This document shows positions 23,964 through 32,381 of a stretch of DNA of 64,000 nt, one piece after another (the stretch's first letter is position 1; each line of letters begins with the position of its first letter). The DNA lies in assembly GCA_028278245.1 (NCBI GenBank), contig JANQEQ010000097.1:62001-126000 (forward strand), read 5' to 3'. The notes beneath the pieces were generated by a model that worked only from the letters and a program-made list of their open reading frames with translations, was not told the origin of the DNA and did no database searches. Source of the DNA: Phycisphaerales bacterium. GTDB lineage: Bacteria > Planctomycetota > Phycisphaerae > Phycisphaerales > SM1A02. Made by a program: the position numbers and the translations under genes.

Positions 23964-25478
23964 GTGAGATTCAGGATGAACCTTCATAACAGCAGATTTT
24001 GCCGAGCCTTGTTGTTTGGGCTGATGATCTTCGCTGCGGGTCAGTTTGGGGGTTGTGAGGTCGATAACTTTTTCGATCCCTCCAAGACAGGCAGGTTCGA
24101 GTTTTCCGCAACGAGTACGCCGATCCTGGATCGGATTGACATCATTGAGCCAGGCGATGATTACTGGGAAAACGCAGTCGACGTTACGCCCGAGGATCTT
24201 ATCCCCAGCGATCTGTCATACCGGATAACAACATCTGATGTGGTGACGGTGGAGATATTTGAACTTTATGCATCAGGCATGTGGACGACGGCTACGCGGC
24301 GGATTGACGCTTCGGGGAACTTCAGGATTTCTGAATTGGGCGATGTCCGCGCTGCCGGTCTGACCGCACAGGAATTTCAGGATCATCTTACAAATCTGTT
24401 GCGTGAACAGGTGATGGAACATCCTGTCGTCAATGTGGTTATCGAAGAAGGAAGCGGTTTTCATTATACGATTTACGGTGCGATTCCGGGGCCCGGAGTG
24501 TTCACGCTGCGCGATCCGGATATGAAACTGCTGGACGCACTGGCTCTCTCCGGCGGGATTTCTCCGATCATTAAAGATATCTACGTCATTCGTGAAATCG
24601 TGCTGACGGAAGATATTAAACCTGTCTGGGATCGACAGCAGGAAGGGACAGGCACAACGCCCTCGGCTGATGAACCGCCTCCGATCAGTGTGGAGGAATT
24701 GATCGAGCAACTTGGACAGGATGGAGGAGATCAACCCAGCCCGGGGATGACCGCACTGGATGATGAACCACCGATTGATCTGGACGATTTGGAGCCGGTA
24801 CGTGTGGCACAGGAGCCGGACATCGATGTGGATGAATTGGGTATGGGCCGAGGAGTGCCCGGTGACGATCAGTGGATCTACGTACCTGAGCGGGATGAGT
24901 GGATTCGAGTCCGAGGCGGAGTGGCTGATTCCACCACTGGACAGGCAGTATCCGAGAGTGTCCAGCAGGAACAGGCGATGATCCTGGAGCGGGTGATCAA
25001 GATTGATTACCAGCGTCTCAGCAAGGGTGACAGCGCGTACAACATCGTCATCCGTCCAAATGACCGTATTTATGTGGATGCTCCACCGGTTGGTGTAGCG
25101 TACATTGATGGAGAAATTTTACGACCGGGTGTCTATCAACTTCCCCAGACAGGTCGTTTGACTTTGAGTCGTATGGTGGCAGCAGCAGGGGGATTTGGAC
25201 CGATCGCAATACCTGAGAGAGTTGATCTCACCAGAGTGGTGGGAAATGACCGTGAAGCGACCATCCGACTCAACCTGGCAGCGATCCGAAATCGAACAGA
25301 ACCAGATATTTACATTAAACCGGACGATCACGTCATTATTGGGACAAGCTGGGTGGCAACCCCACTGGCAATCATTCGGAACGGCTTTCGGGCAACGTAT
25401 GGATTTGGCTTTCTGTTGGACCGGAACTTTGGCAACGACGTCTTCGGCGCACCGCCTACGAATCGCCTTGGCTTTTAA
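23964..25478 (+). CDS. Polysaccharide export lipoprotein (Wza/SLBB family)
   Basis: 504 residues from GTG 23964, chosen because GAGGAAA stands 7-8 bases upstream; ATG 23976 is an alternative. The signal peptide (LLFGLMIFAAGQFGGC) ends in a lipobox FGGC-E. The Poly_export domain starts at LSYRITTSDVVTVEIFELY and IDASGNFRISELGDVRAAGLT (family G.i.lP.iG.v.v.G.t). Two SLBB parts follow: YTIYGAIPGPGVFTL with LDALALSGGI, and VAYIDGEILRPGVYQL with LSRMVAAAGG. Between them is a long acidic Pro/Glu/Asp insert (about residues 230-330) that is unusual for the family. The protein would form the outer-membrane/periplasm channel for the polysaccharide. First gene of the EPS locus. Confidence 0.87.
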   Translation: MRFRMNLHNSRFCRALLFGLMIFAAGQFGGCEVDNFFDPSKTGRFEFSATSTPILDRIDIIEPGDDYWENAVDVTPEDLIPSDLSYRITTSDVVTVEIFELYASGMWTTATRRIDASGNFRISELGDVRAAGLTAQEFQDHLTNLLREQVMEHPVVNVVIEEGSGFHYTIYGAIPGPGVFTLRDPDMKLLDALALSGGISPIIKDIYVIREIVLTEDIKPVWDRQQEGTGTTPSADEPPPISVEELIEQLGQDGGDQPSPGMTALDDEPPIDLDDLEPVRVAQEPDIDVDELGMGRGVPGDDQWIYVPERDEWIRVRGGVADSTTGQAVSESVQQEQAMILERVIKIDYQRLSKGDSAYNIVIRPNDRIYVDAPPVGVAYIDGEILRPGVYQLPQTGRLTLSRMVAAAGGFGPIAIPERVDLTRVVGNDREATIRLNLAAIRNRTEPDIYIKPDDHVIIGTSWVATPLAIIRNGFRATYGFGFLLDRNFGNDVFGAPPTNRLGF

Positions 25479-25690
25479 AGGATTCACCCCAAACATCTCA
25501 TCACACTGGGATCGCAACACGAAATACTCGTGGATTTCATCAAAAGTAGTGAACCCGAGGGGCGTTGTCAGGCGTAGCAGATTATTCCCCAGGCGGGTAT
25601 TCGTATGCGCCTGTCCGGGAGCCCCACGATAATGGAGGAGTTGGGTTTGAGCATCAAGCCGTCGTCAATCATGGTCGATGTGAGAGGTCG

Positions 25691-26632
25691 ATGAAGCAAA
25701 CAAGCCAAGCTATCCCTCTATCGACTCCCCCTGAGGCCAGGATGCTCCCTCTTGTTATTGCATCATGTGTGTTGGCAGTGGTTTATGGTTGGATATTCTG
25801 GGAGTGGCTCTACGCACAATTTCGCTGGGCGACTGAGCATCAGGCAGACTGGGGACACACGCTGGTTATCCCGTTCATGAGTGCCTACCTCGTTTATATC
25901 AACCGCAAGAAATTATTGACTGGGCCCTTCAAGACGGCATGGATGGGATTATTGCCGTTGCTCGCGGGCGTGGGTTGGTACATGCTCTGCATGTTCGGCC
26001 CAGAACCACTGCATCATCACAATTTGCGCGGTGGTGGGGTGTGGTTGTCCCTGGTAGGGATCGTTCTGCTGTTCGGCGGGTGGCGAAGCATGAAATACCT
26101 GTGGTTCCCCCTGCTGTTCTTGTTGATTTTCGGTCAGACGATTTCTGATCGTTTCATGCAGATGGTCACATTCAAGATGCAGGATATCACCGCACAGGGA
26201 TCCCATATTTTCTTGAGAATGCTGACCCTCGATGTCGAGCGCGTGGGAAATACCATCACACTTTATGATGAGGGTGTCCCTAAGCCCTTGAACATTGCCG
26301 AAGCGTGTTCCGGTATGCGCATGTTGATGGCGTTCCTTGCCCTTGGTGTGTTTCTTGCCTATACGGGATTTCAACGATTCTGGCAGAGAATGCTCTTGAT
26401 TCTGTTGGCATTTCCCACGGCGGTATTCGTTAACATTCTTCGTGTGGTAACATTAGCCCTCTTGAGTCTCTTAGATACCGGATTTGCTGCGGGAGATTTT
26501 CATTCGTTTATTGGTTTGGTATGGCTTGTGCCTGCCTTGTTTATTTACTTGGGATTAATGTGGATCATCCGTCATCTGGTTATTGAATCTTCGAGCGTAC
26601 AATCAACTACTGAAGAGGTGTCGAAGAGGTAA
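25691..26632 (+). CDS. Exosortase
   Basis: 313 residues from ATG 25691 (GAGAGG upstream). A membrane protein with about eight helices. The catalytic triad of the exosortase/archaeosortase family is complete: Cys206 in AEACSGMRML, Arg251 in NILRVV, and His271 in FHSFIGL. It cleaves the C-terminal sorting signal of PEP-CTERM proteins at the inner membrane as they move outward. Two such substrates are in this window (5732-6346 and 61956-62594). The epsI-like gene starts 6 bases later, and together with the EPS genes this is the classical exosortase setting. There is a 212-base gap from the Wza-like gene with no gene in it. I cannot name the exosortase subtype. Confidence 0.93.
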   Translation: MKQTSQAIPLSTPPEARMLPLVIASCVLAVVYGWIFWEWLYAQFRWATEHQADWGHTLVIPFMSAYLVYINRKKLLTGPFKTAWMGLLPLLAGVGWYMLCMFGPEPLHHHNLRGGGVWLSLVGIVLLFGGWRSMKYLWFPLLFLLIFGQTISDRFMQMVTFKMQDITAQGSHIFLRMLTLDVERVGNTITLYDEGVPKPLNIAEACSGMRMLMAFLALGVFLAYTGFQRFWQRMLLILLAFPTAVFVNILRVVTLALLSLLDTGFAAGDFHSFIGLVWLVPALFIYLGLMWIIRHLVIESSSVQSTTEEVSKR

Positions 26633-26638
26633 ACCAAC

Positions 26639-27493
26639 GTGGTATTGTTTGATCGGCAAGCAAAATATGCATTTATCGTAGCGACGTTCCTGCTTGGATT
26701 CAGTGGTGTGGGCTTTCGCTATGCAGTGAATGCACTGAATGTCTTTCTGGAAAAGGAAGCAGTACCTCTTCGAGACAATTTGGCCAATGTGTCGCGAACG
26801 TTGGGCAACTGGCAGAAAGTCGGTCAGGATGCACGTCTTGACGAAGCGATGCTGGAAACACTCAATACGGAAGAATATCTCAGTCGTAGTTATGCAATCG
26901 ATGGCGAATCTTCAAACGGGGTATTGCAACTTCACCTTGCATATTACACCGGTTTTATTGATGCTGTGCCCCACGTTCCTGATCGTTGTTTTGAAGCCGG
27001 AGGACTTCGCAAACAAGGATTGCCGGACAATTATCCTCTGGAAGTGGATAAAAGTCAGTGGAGGGAGAGCGATCCCGATCAGCACCAGGATTCCACGTCC
27101 TTTCCTCAGGTCATCTATGCTCATCCGGTCACGGGCCAGCCTATAACAGTGCATATGCCTGCGGGTGATTTTTCCCTGCGGGTGACAGAGTTTCAGCGAA
27201 TTGACCAACAGGATGTAAAAATATTTGCGGGGTATTTTTTTATCGCCAACGGAGAAACGACTGCGACCCCCGAGCGACTGAAATTCTTGGCATTTGATCC
27301 TACGGAACGCTATGCCTATTACTTGAAAGTACAATACACAATGTTTGGGGATAAAGATTTCAGCAAGGAGGAGTTTATCTCTGACTGTGCTGATTTCACC
27401 GGACATCTCTTACCGGAACTGATGCGGTGTCTTCCCGACTGGTATGAAGTACAGTTCCCTTCTCAAACCTTATCTGTGGCGAACGACCAATAG
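26639..27493 (+). CDS. EpsI-like exosortase-associated protein
   Basis: 284 residues from GTG 26639, with AAGAGG about 9 bases upstream. One N-terminal membrane helix (YAFIVATFLLGFSGVGF) is followed by a periplasmic domain. The EpsI signature is present: LNTEEYLSRSY early, then LAYYTGFIDAVPHVPDRCFEAGG with the HxPxxC motif. It is nearly always paired with exosortase, either fused or adjacent, and here lies 6 bases after it. The biochemical role is not established. The unusually long C-terminal section (KFLAFDPTERYAYYLKVQY) is still of family type. Confidence 0.87.
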   Translation: MVLFDRQAKYAFIVATFLLGFSGVGFRYAVNALNVFLEKEAVPLRDNLANVSRTLGNWQKVGQDARLDEAMLETLNTEEYLSRSYAIDGESSNGVLQLHLAYYTGFIDAVPHVPDRCFEAGGLRKQGLPDNYPLEVDKSQWRESDPDQHQDSTSFPQVIYAHPVTGQPITVHMPAGDFSLRVTEFQRIDQQDVKIFAGYFFIANGETTATPERLKFLAFDPTERYAYYLKVQYTMFGDKDFSKEEFISDCADFTGHLLPELMRCLPDWYEVQFPSQTLSVANDQ

Positions 27494-27520
27494 CCAACGA
27501 GAAAAACTAGCGAGGCAATC

Positions 27521-30500
27521 ATGGCAGCTCGTGTAAACATCAAGATGATCGTTATCCTCCTTATTATTCTAATCGGGGGAGGAGGAATACTCGGCGCATT
27601 ATGGTATCTGCAGATGCGCAACGATGCTGAACGTCTCATGCGGATCGGGGATGAATATAAGCAACAGGGTAATTTACGCAGAGCAAGAGAACACTACGCC
27701 CGTGGTGTAAGCAGGGATCCCGGTAATCTGGATTATCTTCGCACGCTGTGGGATACGATACTGGAGATTAAGCCTGAGTCGACTGACGAAGCACGTGACC
27801 TCTATTCCAAGCGCTTAAGTGTGCTGGGGCACGAAATCCGTCACTACCCGACGAATGCCGATGCTCACTTACGCATGATCAATGAGGCTCACGATAATGC
27901 CCGACTCATCAACGTAGCACCACGTTGGCAATTTCTCCGCACGGTAGCGGATGAAATGTATACCAATCTCCCTGAAAGCGATCCGAAGCGAATCTATGCC
28001 AGGCTCTATCGGGGAATGGCTGATTTACGTCGTGTTGACACACTGGAAAGTACTGAAATCGAAGAAGCCCTCAACGACCTCCAGGTATTTTGCGAGGCAG
28101 TACCTGACAGCGATCTGGGGTGGGCTTCACTGGTTAACGGGCACATGGCAATCGCAGAAAAGCTTTACACAGATGGGCGAACTCCAGAAGCCTTGGAAAA
28201 GTATGCAGAAGCGGATGAGATTCTCAAGCTGGCAGTGGAAAGTGCGCCCGATGGGATTGAGGTTGCTCAAGCTCAGGTTGTCCGTTTGATCCTCAAACGC
28301 GGCAGTGATGAAACCAGCGTGACCGAAGATGAGTTGCGATCAGCTACAGAACACTTGCTGAGCCTCATTACACCCCAAACAAATCCATGGCTGGTTACAG
28401 AGATTGCTCAGGCACTTCAGTTTCTGACCTTTATGGATGGTTTGCAACATTCAATAGCACTACTGAAAGAATATGTTGAGAGTCATCCGGATGCTATTCT
28501 TCATCGATATACGTTGGCACGAAACCAGTATTTAGCTGAGGAATTGGAGGATGGTCAGTCCAATGCGCGACTGGTTATCGAGTCAGATCCTCTGCCAGTT
28601 TGCTTCCTCGCTCAATTGCAGATGGAAATCAAATCGCAAGCTGCTGCTCTCATTACAGACATAGTGTACCGTCGGTGGGAAATGGCTGATGAGGAAAACA
28701 AACCGATTCAAATTGCAGCACTTGAGAGCGCGCGTGATGAGTTGGAATTTCTGGTACCGAACCCCGAAACAAATTTATACTTGATTCGAGCTAATGGTAG
28801 ATTGGCTTATGTTCAACAGGATATAGAGAAAGCAGCGCATTATTTTGAGGAGCTTGTCAGCGGCGTTGAAGAAAATGATCCAGAACTTTTGATACTGTCT
28901 GCCCGGTGCTTGAACCAATTGGGACAAGTCGGGCTTGCTCAGGAACGACTTGAAAAAGCTACGGAATTGAGACCTGGCGCTCTACCTGTTTTGCAGGCAA
29001 AGGCAAGGCTGGAATTTGATATGCGCCGGCTTGAGCTGGCGCAGGAAACAATCAACCAGATTCTGGCTATCGAACCGGAAAATGAGGAGGCAATTCGTTT
29101 GTCGCTTGTGATTGATCGCCTTACTTCAGAAGGTGAATCACAGGCAAGCAATCCGCTGTTCCGGGCGTTGGACGATGCTCAAAATGCCATCAATGAAGGC
29201 GATTTTGATGCAGCACGATTACCGCTCATTGCACTGCTTGATTCCACAGAGAATCCCAATGACCAATTAGCTCTCCTGAATGCGTTGATCCGCCTGGAAC
29301 TCGCAGGTGGAGACAGACAAGCTGCGCGTGAATATTTGGATCGTGCTTTTGTGTTATCCCCGGATAATCCCCAGTTGAAAAATATTCAATTGTCCCTGGA
29401 TAACGAAGATCCAATCGACTGGGTTAGAGCTTCTGTACTCAGTGCGTTTGAAGATGATGAAATCAGGCAGACAATCGGTCTTATCGTGAATTATCGCAGC
29501 TTAGCGGCACAGCGAAGAGAGTTTGCGAATACACTTGAAGCGCAGGGGAAGACTGAGGAGGCAGCAAAAGCGCGGGAAACGGCTGATAGAGCCGACGCGG
29601 AGGCAGAGTTGGCATACACCAAGGCAAAGGAAATTGCTCCGGATCATCCAACATTAATTTCATCAGATTTCACTACTGCGCTGGCAGCGGAAGACTGGAC
29701 AAAAGCTGAGGAGATTCTCCAGCGCGCACGGGAACTTAATGTTGACAATGCAAATGGATTGCTTTTCCAGGGACAATACCAGATGGTCCGAGGTGAGTAC
29801 GAAGAAGCTATTCGCACCTTCACCCAGGCAACGGAAGTAAAGGAATATGCAGCCGGCCCCTGGTCGGTATTGGCAGAGGCATATCAACGTGTGGGAAATC
29901 TGCATGAAGCACGCAGTGCCTATGAGGAAGCGTACCGCCGAAATCCCACAGATCTAAGTATTATTGAATCATATACTGTTCTGCTATTGCAACTGGGGGA
30001 GCGTACCCGGGCATTGGAAGTCATGCAGCAAGCACGCCGCCTGGCCCCTCAGGACAGAAGAATAAGAGATACCTGGCTCTCGCTGGAAGCCGAATTGGGT
30101 TCACTGGAATTGGCATTTGAGCGGCGCAGACAAATTTATGAGAGCACACCCGAAGATCGTAGTAATGCGATTCAACTCGTTGGTATGCTGGTTTCTGCAG
30201 AGCCAACAGATGAACTGGTTCTGGCCTATAAAGGAGACGTGATCGGCGGGACAAGGGCTTGGGAAAGATTAACTCCGAATGAACAAGGTGCATTGAGACA
30301 GGAAACAAAGGAATATTGGCATCAAACTGCCCATGACATTGTGAACCAATTAATGGCACAGGAAGATGAAGTATCCTTTGAATTGTTATTAGTAAAGGCC
30401 AATGTTCTGCTGGCTCAGGGAGAAGGAGCGTCCGGCGAACAGTTAATAATTGATTATATTGATGGGCTTGATGAATCAGAAAAGACTGTTGACATGCTCA

Positions 30501-32314
30501 TTGCTCTGGGGCAATTTCAGGTAAGAGAAGGTCGCCTCGCCAAAGCCTGGGACACACTCAACAATGCCAGGGAATATCAGGATCCTCAGAACCTGGAAGT
30601 GGATGATGTTCTTGGAAGGCTCATGTTTTCAAAGGGGCTTACCGATCAAGCGCTGGCATATTTCGATAATATTCTGGAGGCTAGATATGATCAGACGATT
30701 GCGCTGAAAACTGCCGAATGTATGATAAAGTTACACCGATTTGATGAAGCACAAGAGAGATTGACACAAGCAGTGCCGGATATCACAGGTAACCATATTG
30801 CCCTCATGCTCCAGGCAAATATCGCGGAGGGTTTAGCGGAACAATTTTACGAAGAGAACGAGATCGAACAGAGCGATGAAAAATTCTCGGAATTTCTTGC
30901 GATATTGGATCAGGCTGCGGAATTACGTCCTAATGATCCTTTACCACATGTATTAAGAGCACAGGGTTTATTAAGAGCCCATGTAAGAACGGCAGAAAAC
31001 AATCCCACTCCGGTTTATCTTGATGACGCGATGATTGCACTTAATGACGCGATGAGCATCAGAGCAGATTATCTTCCAATCACAATTACCCGAGCCGACG
31101 TACTTCTCGCTCGGGGTGATAAACGTGGTGCCATGAGTGAACTGGATCGTTTACTTGAGGTCAACCCGGGGATTAAGGAAGCTCGAACAAAACTTGTCAA
31201 TATGTACCTCAATGATGACAGAATTGAAGCAGCTGGAGAAGAGATCATGGAAGCAATAGCACATGATCCGAACAGCGCTCAGTGGCGCGAGTCACTGGGG
31301 AATTTCTATAATAGTGTTCTTAAGGATCCACAGTCTGCAATTGATCCGTATATCAAATCATTTGAACTGGAACCGACTGTTCTCAGGTTGAGAAAAATCA
31401 TCGGAGCATCGCTCTCGGTGCCGGAGCCGAATTATGCCAACGCAGAAAGGATAATCGCGGCGCACGAACAATACTTGCCGTTAGATCCGGAACTTTGTGC
31501 ATTATATGCCAAAGCACTCGCACCTCAGGGGAAACGGGAAAAAGCTATCGAGCAATTATCGGCATCCCATGCAGGTTTCAAGAAGCTCATTGATAATAAT
31601 CAGGTTGATCCAAGCTCCATCACGACGTGGTTTGCATATATTCCATTTGTCTTCCCACGCGAGCAAACAGCAGAAGCAGAAACCTATGTTTTAGAGATAT
31701 GCGGAGATGATCTTAATCCCATTGAACTGGCATCACTGGCCCGATTATGGCTGAATGCAGGTAAAGAAGGATATTCAAGAACTGTTGAATATTCGAAACG
31801 ATCGATTGATGCATGTCCCCCTGAGAACAAGTTTCTTCTTGCCCGTTTGTATCAGGAGCTGGCTGATTATCAGATGCTCGTACAAAATGTTGATGAAGCA
31901 GCCGCAGCATACCGGACGGTGGTAGATTTGGAGCCGAATAATTCCCAGGCGCTCAATAATTATGCCTACGTACTCGCAGAGGAATTGAATCAAGCTGAAG
32001 AAGCACTTCCCTATGCTCAGCGGGCAAATGAACTGAGGCCAGACAATCCTGCCATACAGGATACACTTGGGTGGATTTATTATCGGCTTGGGCAATATGA
32101 AGACGCACGTCGATTATTTGTGGCAGCGATTTCCCAGACACAAACAGCAAGTAGCCTGATGCATCTTGGAGCTACTCTTGTGGAATTGGGAGAGTTCAGC
32201 GAAGCAGAGCGTTATTTACGCCAGGCCTCAGAAATGGCGCCGGATCCGGCGACTCAGGCTGAGATTGAACGCTTAACGACCGATATACGAAATAGAAACG
32301 AGGCGGGAGGGTAG
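27521..32314 (+). CDS. Very large TPR-repeat protein of the exosortase/EPS locus
   Basis: 1597 residues. A single N-terminal membrane helix (MIVILLIILIGGGGILGALW) is followed by TPR repeats nearly to the end; clear units are RIGDEYKQQGNLRRAREHYA (near 45), QYQMVRGEYEEAIRTFTQA (near 755) and TLGWIYYRLGQYEDARRLF (near 1515). It resembles the PEP-CTERM TPR protein PrsT, which also sits in exosortase loci, but is much longer. It is probably a periplasmic scaffold holding export components. No catalytic motif is visible. It is joined to EpsI by 27 bases and to the Wzc-like gene by 67 bases. Base composition is more AT-rich than that of neighbours. Confidence 0.85.
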   Translation: MAARVNIKMIVILLIILIGGGGILGALWYLQMRNDAERLMRIGDEYKQQGNLRRAREHYARGVSRDPGNLDYLRTLWDTILEIKPESTDEARDLYSKRLSVLGHEIRHYPTNADAHLRMINEAHDNARLINVAPRWQFLRTVADEMYTNLPESDPKRIYARLYRGMADLRRVDTLESTEIEEALNDLQVFCEAVPDSDLGWASLVNGHMAIAEKLYTDGRTPEALEKYAEADEILKLAVESAPDGIEVAQAQVVRLILKRGSDETSVTEDELRSATEHLLSLITPQTNPWLVTEIAQALQFLTFMDGLQHSIALLKEYVESHPDAILHRYTLARNQYLAEELEDGQSNARLVIESDPLPVCFLAQLQMEIKSQAAALITDIVYRRWEMADEENKPIQIAALESARDELEFLVPNPETNLYLIRANGRLAYVQQDIEKAAHYFEELVSGVEENDPELLILSARCLNQLGQVGLAQERLEKATELRPGALPVLQAKARLEFDMRRLELAQETINQILAIEPENEEAIRLSLVIDRLTSEGESQASNPLFRALDDAQNAINEGDFDAARLPLIALLDSTENPNDQLALLNALIRLELAGGDRQAAREYLDRAFVLSPDNPQLKNIQLSLDNEDPIDWVRASVLSAFEDDEIRQTIGLIVNYRSLAAQRREFANTLEAQGKTEEAAKARETADRADAEAELAYTKAKEIAPDHPTLISSDFTTALAAEDWTKAEEILQRARELNVDNANGLLFQGQYQMVRGEYEEAIRTFTQATEVKEYAAGPWSVLAEAYQRVGNLHEARSAYEEAYRRNPTDLSIIESYTVLLLQLGERTRALEVMQQARRLAPQDRRIRDTWLSLEAELGSLELAFERRRQIYESTPEDRSNAIQLVGMLVSAEPTDELVLAYKGDVIGGTRAWERLTPNEQGALRQETKEYWHQTAHDIVNQLMAQEDEVSFELLLVKANVLLAQGEGASGEQLIIDYIDGLDESEKTVDMLIALGQFQVREGRLAKAWDTLNNAREYQDPQNLEVDDVLGRLMFSKGLTDQALAYFDNILEARYDQTIALKTAECMIKLHRFDEAQERLTQAVPDITGNHIALMLQANIAEGLAEQFYEENEIEQSDEKFSEFLAILDQAAELRPNDPLPHVLRAQGLLRAHVRTAENNPTPVYLDDAMIALNDAMSIRADYLPITITRADVLLARGDKRGAMSELDRLLEVNPGIKEARTKLVNMYLNDDRIEAAGEEIMEAIAHDPNSAQWRESLGNFYNSVLKDPQSAIDPYIKSFELEPTVLRLRKIIGASLSVPEPNYANAERIIAAHEQYLPLDPELCALYAKALAPQGKREKAIEQLSASHAGFKKLIDNNQVDPSSITTWFAYIPFVFPREQTAEAETYVLEICGDDLNPIELASLARLWLNAGKEGYSRTVEYSKRSIDACPPENKFLLARLYQELADYQMLVQNVDEAAAAYRTVVDLEPNNSQALNNYAYVLAEELNQAEEALPYAQRANELRPDNPAIQDTLGWIYYRLGQYEDARRLFVAAISQTQTASSLMHLGATLVELGEFSEAERYLRQASEMAPDPATQAEIERLTTDIRNRNEAGG

Positions 32315-32381
32315 GAGGTGGTTGAAAATACCGCCAATCCGATAACCAGGGAACGAGAAACCAGACAGACAGGGTAAATGA

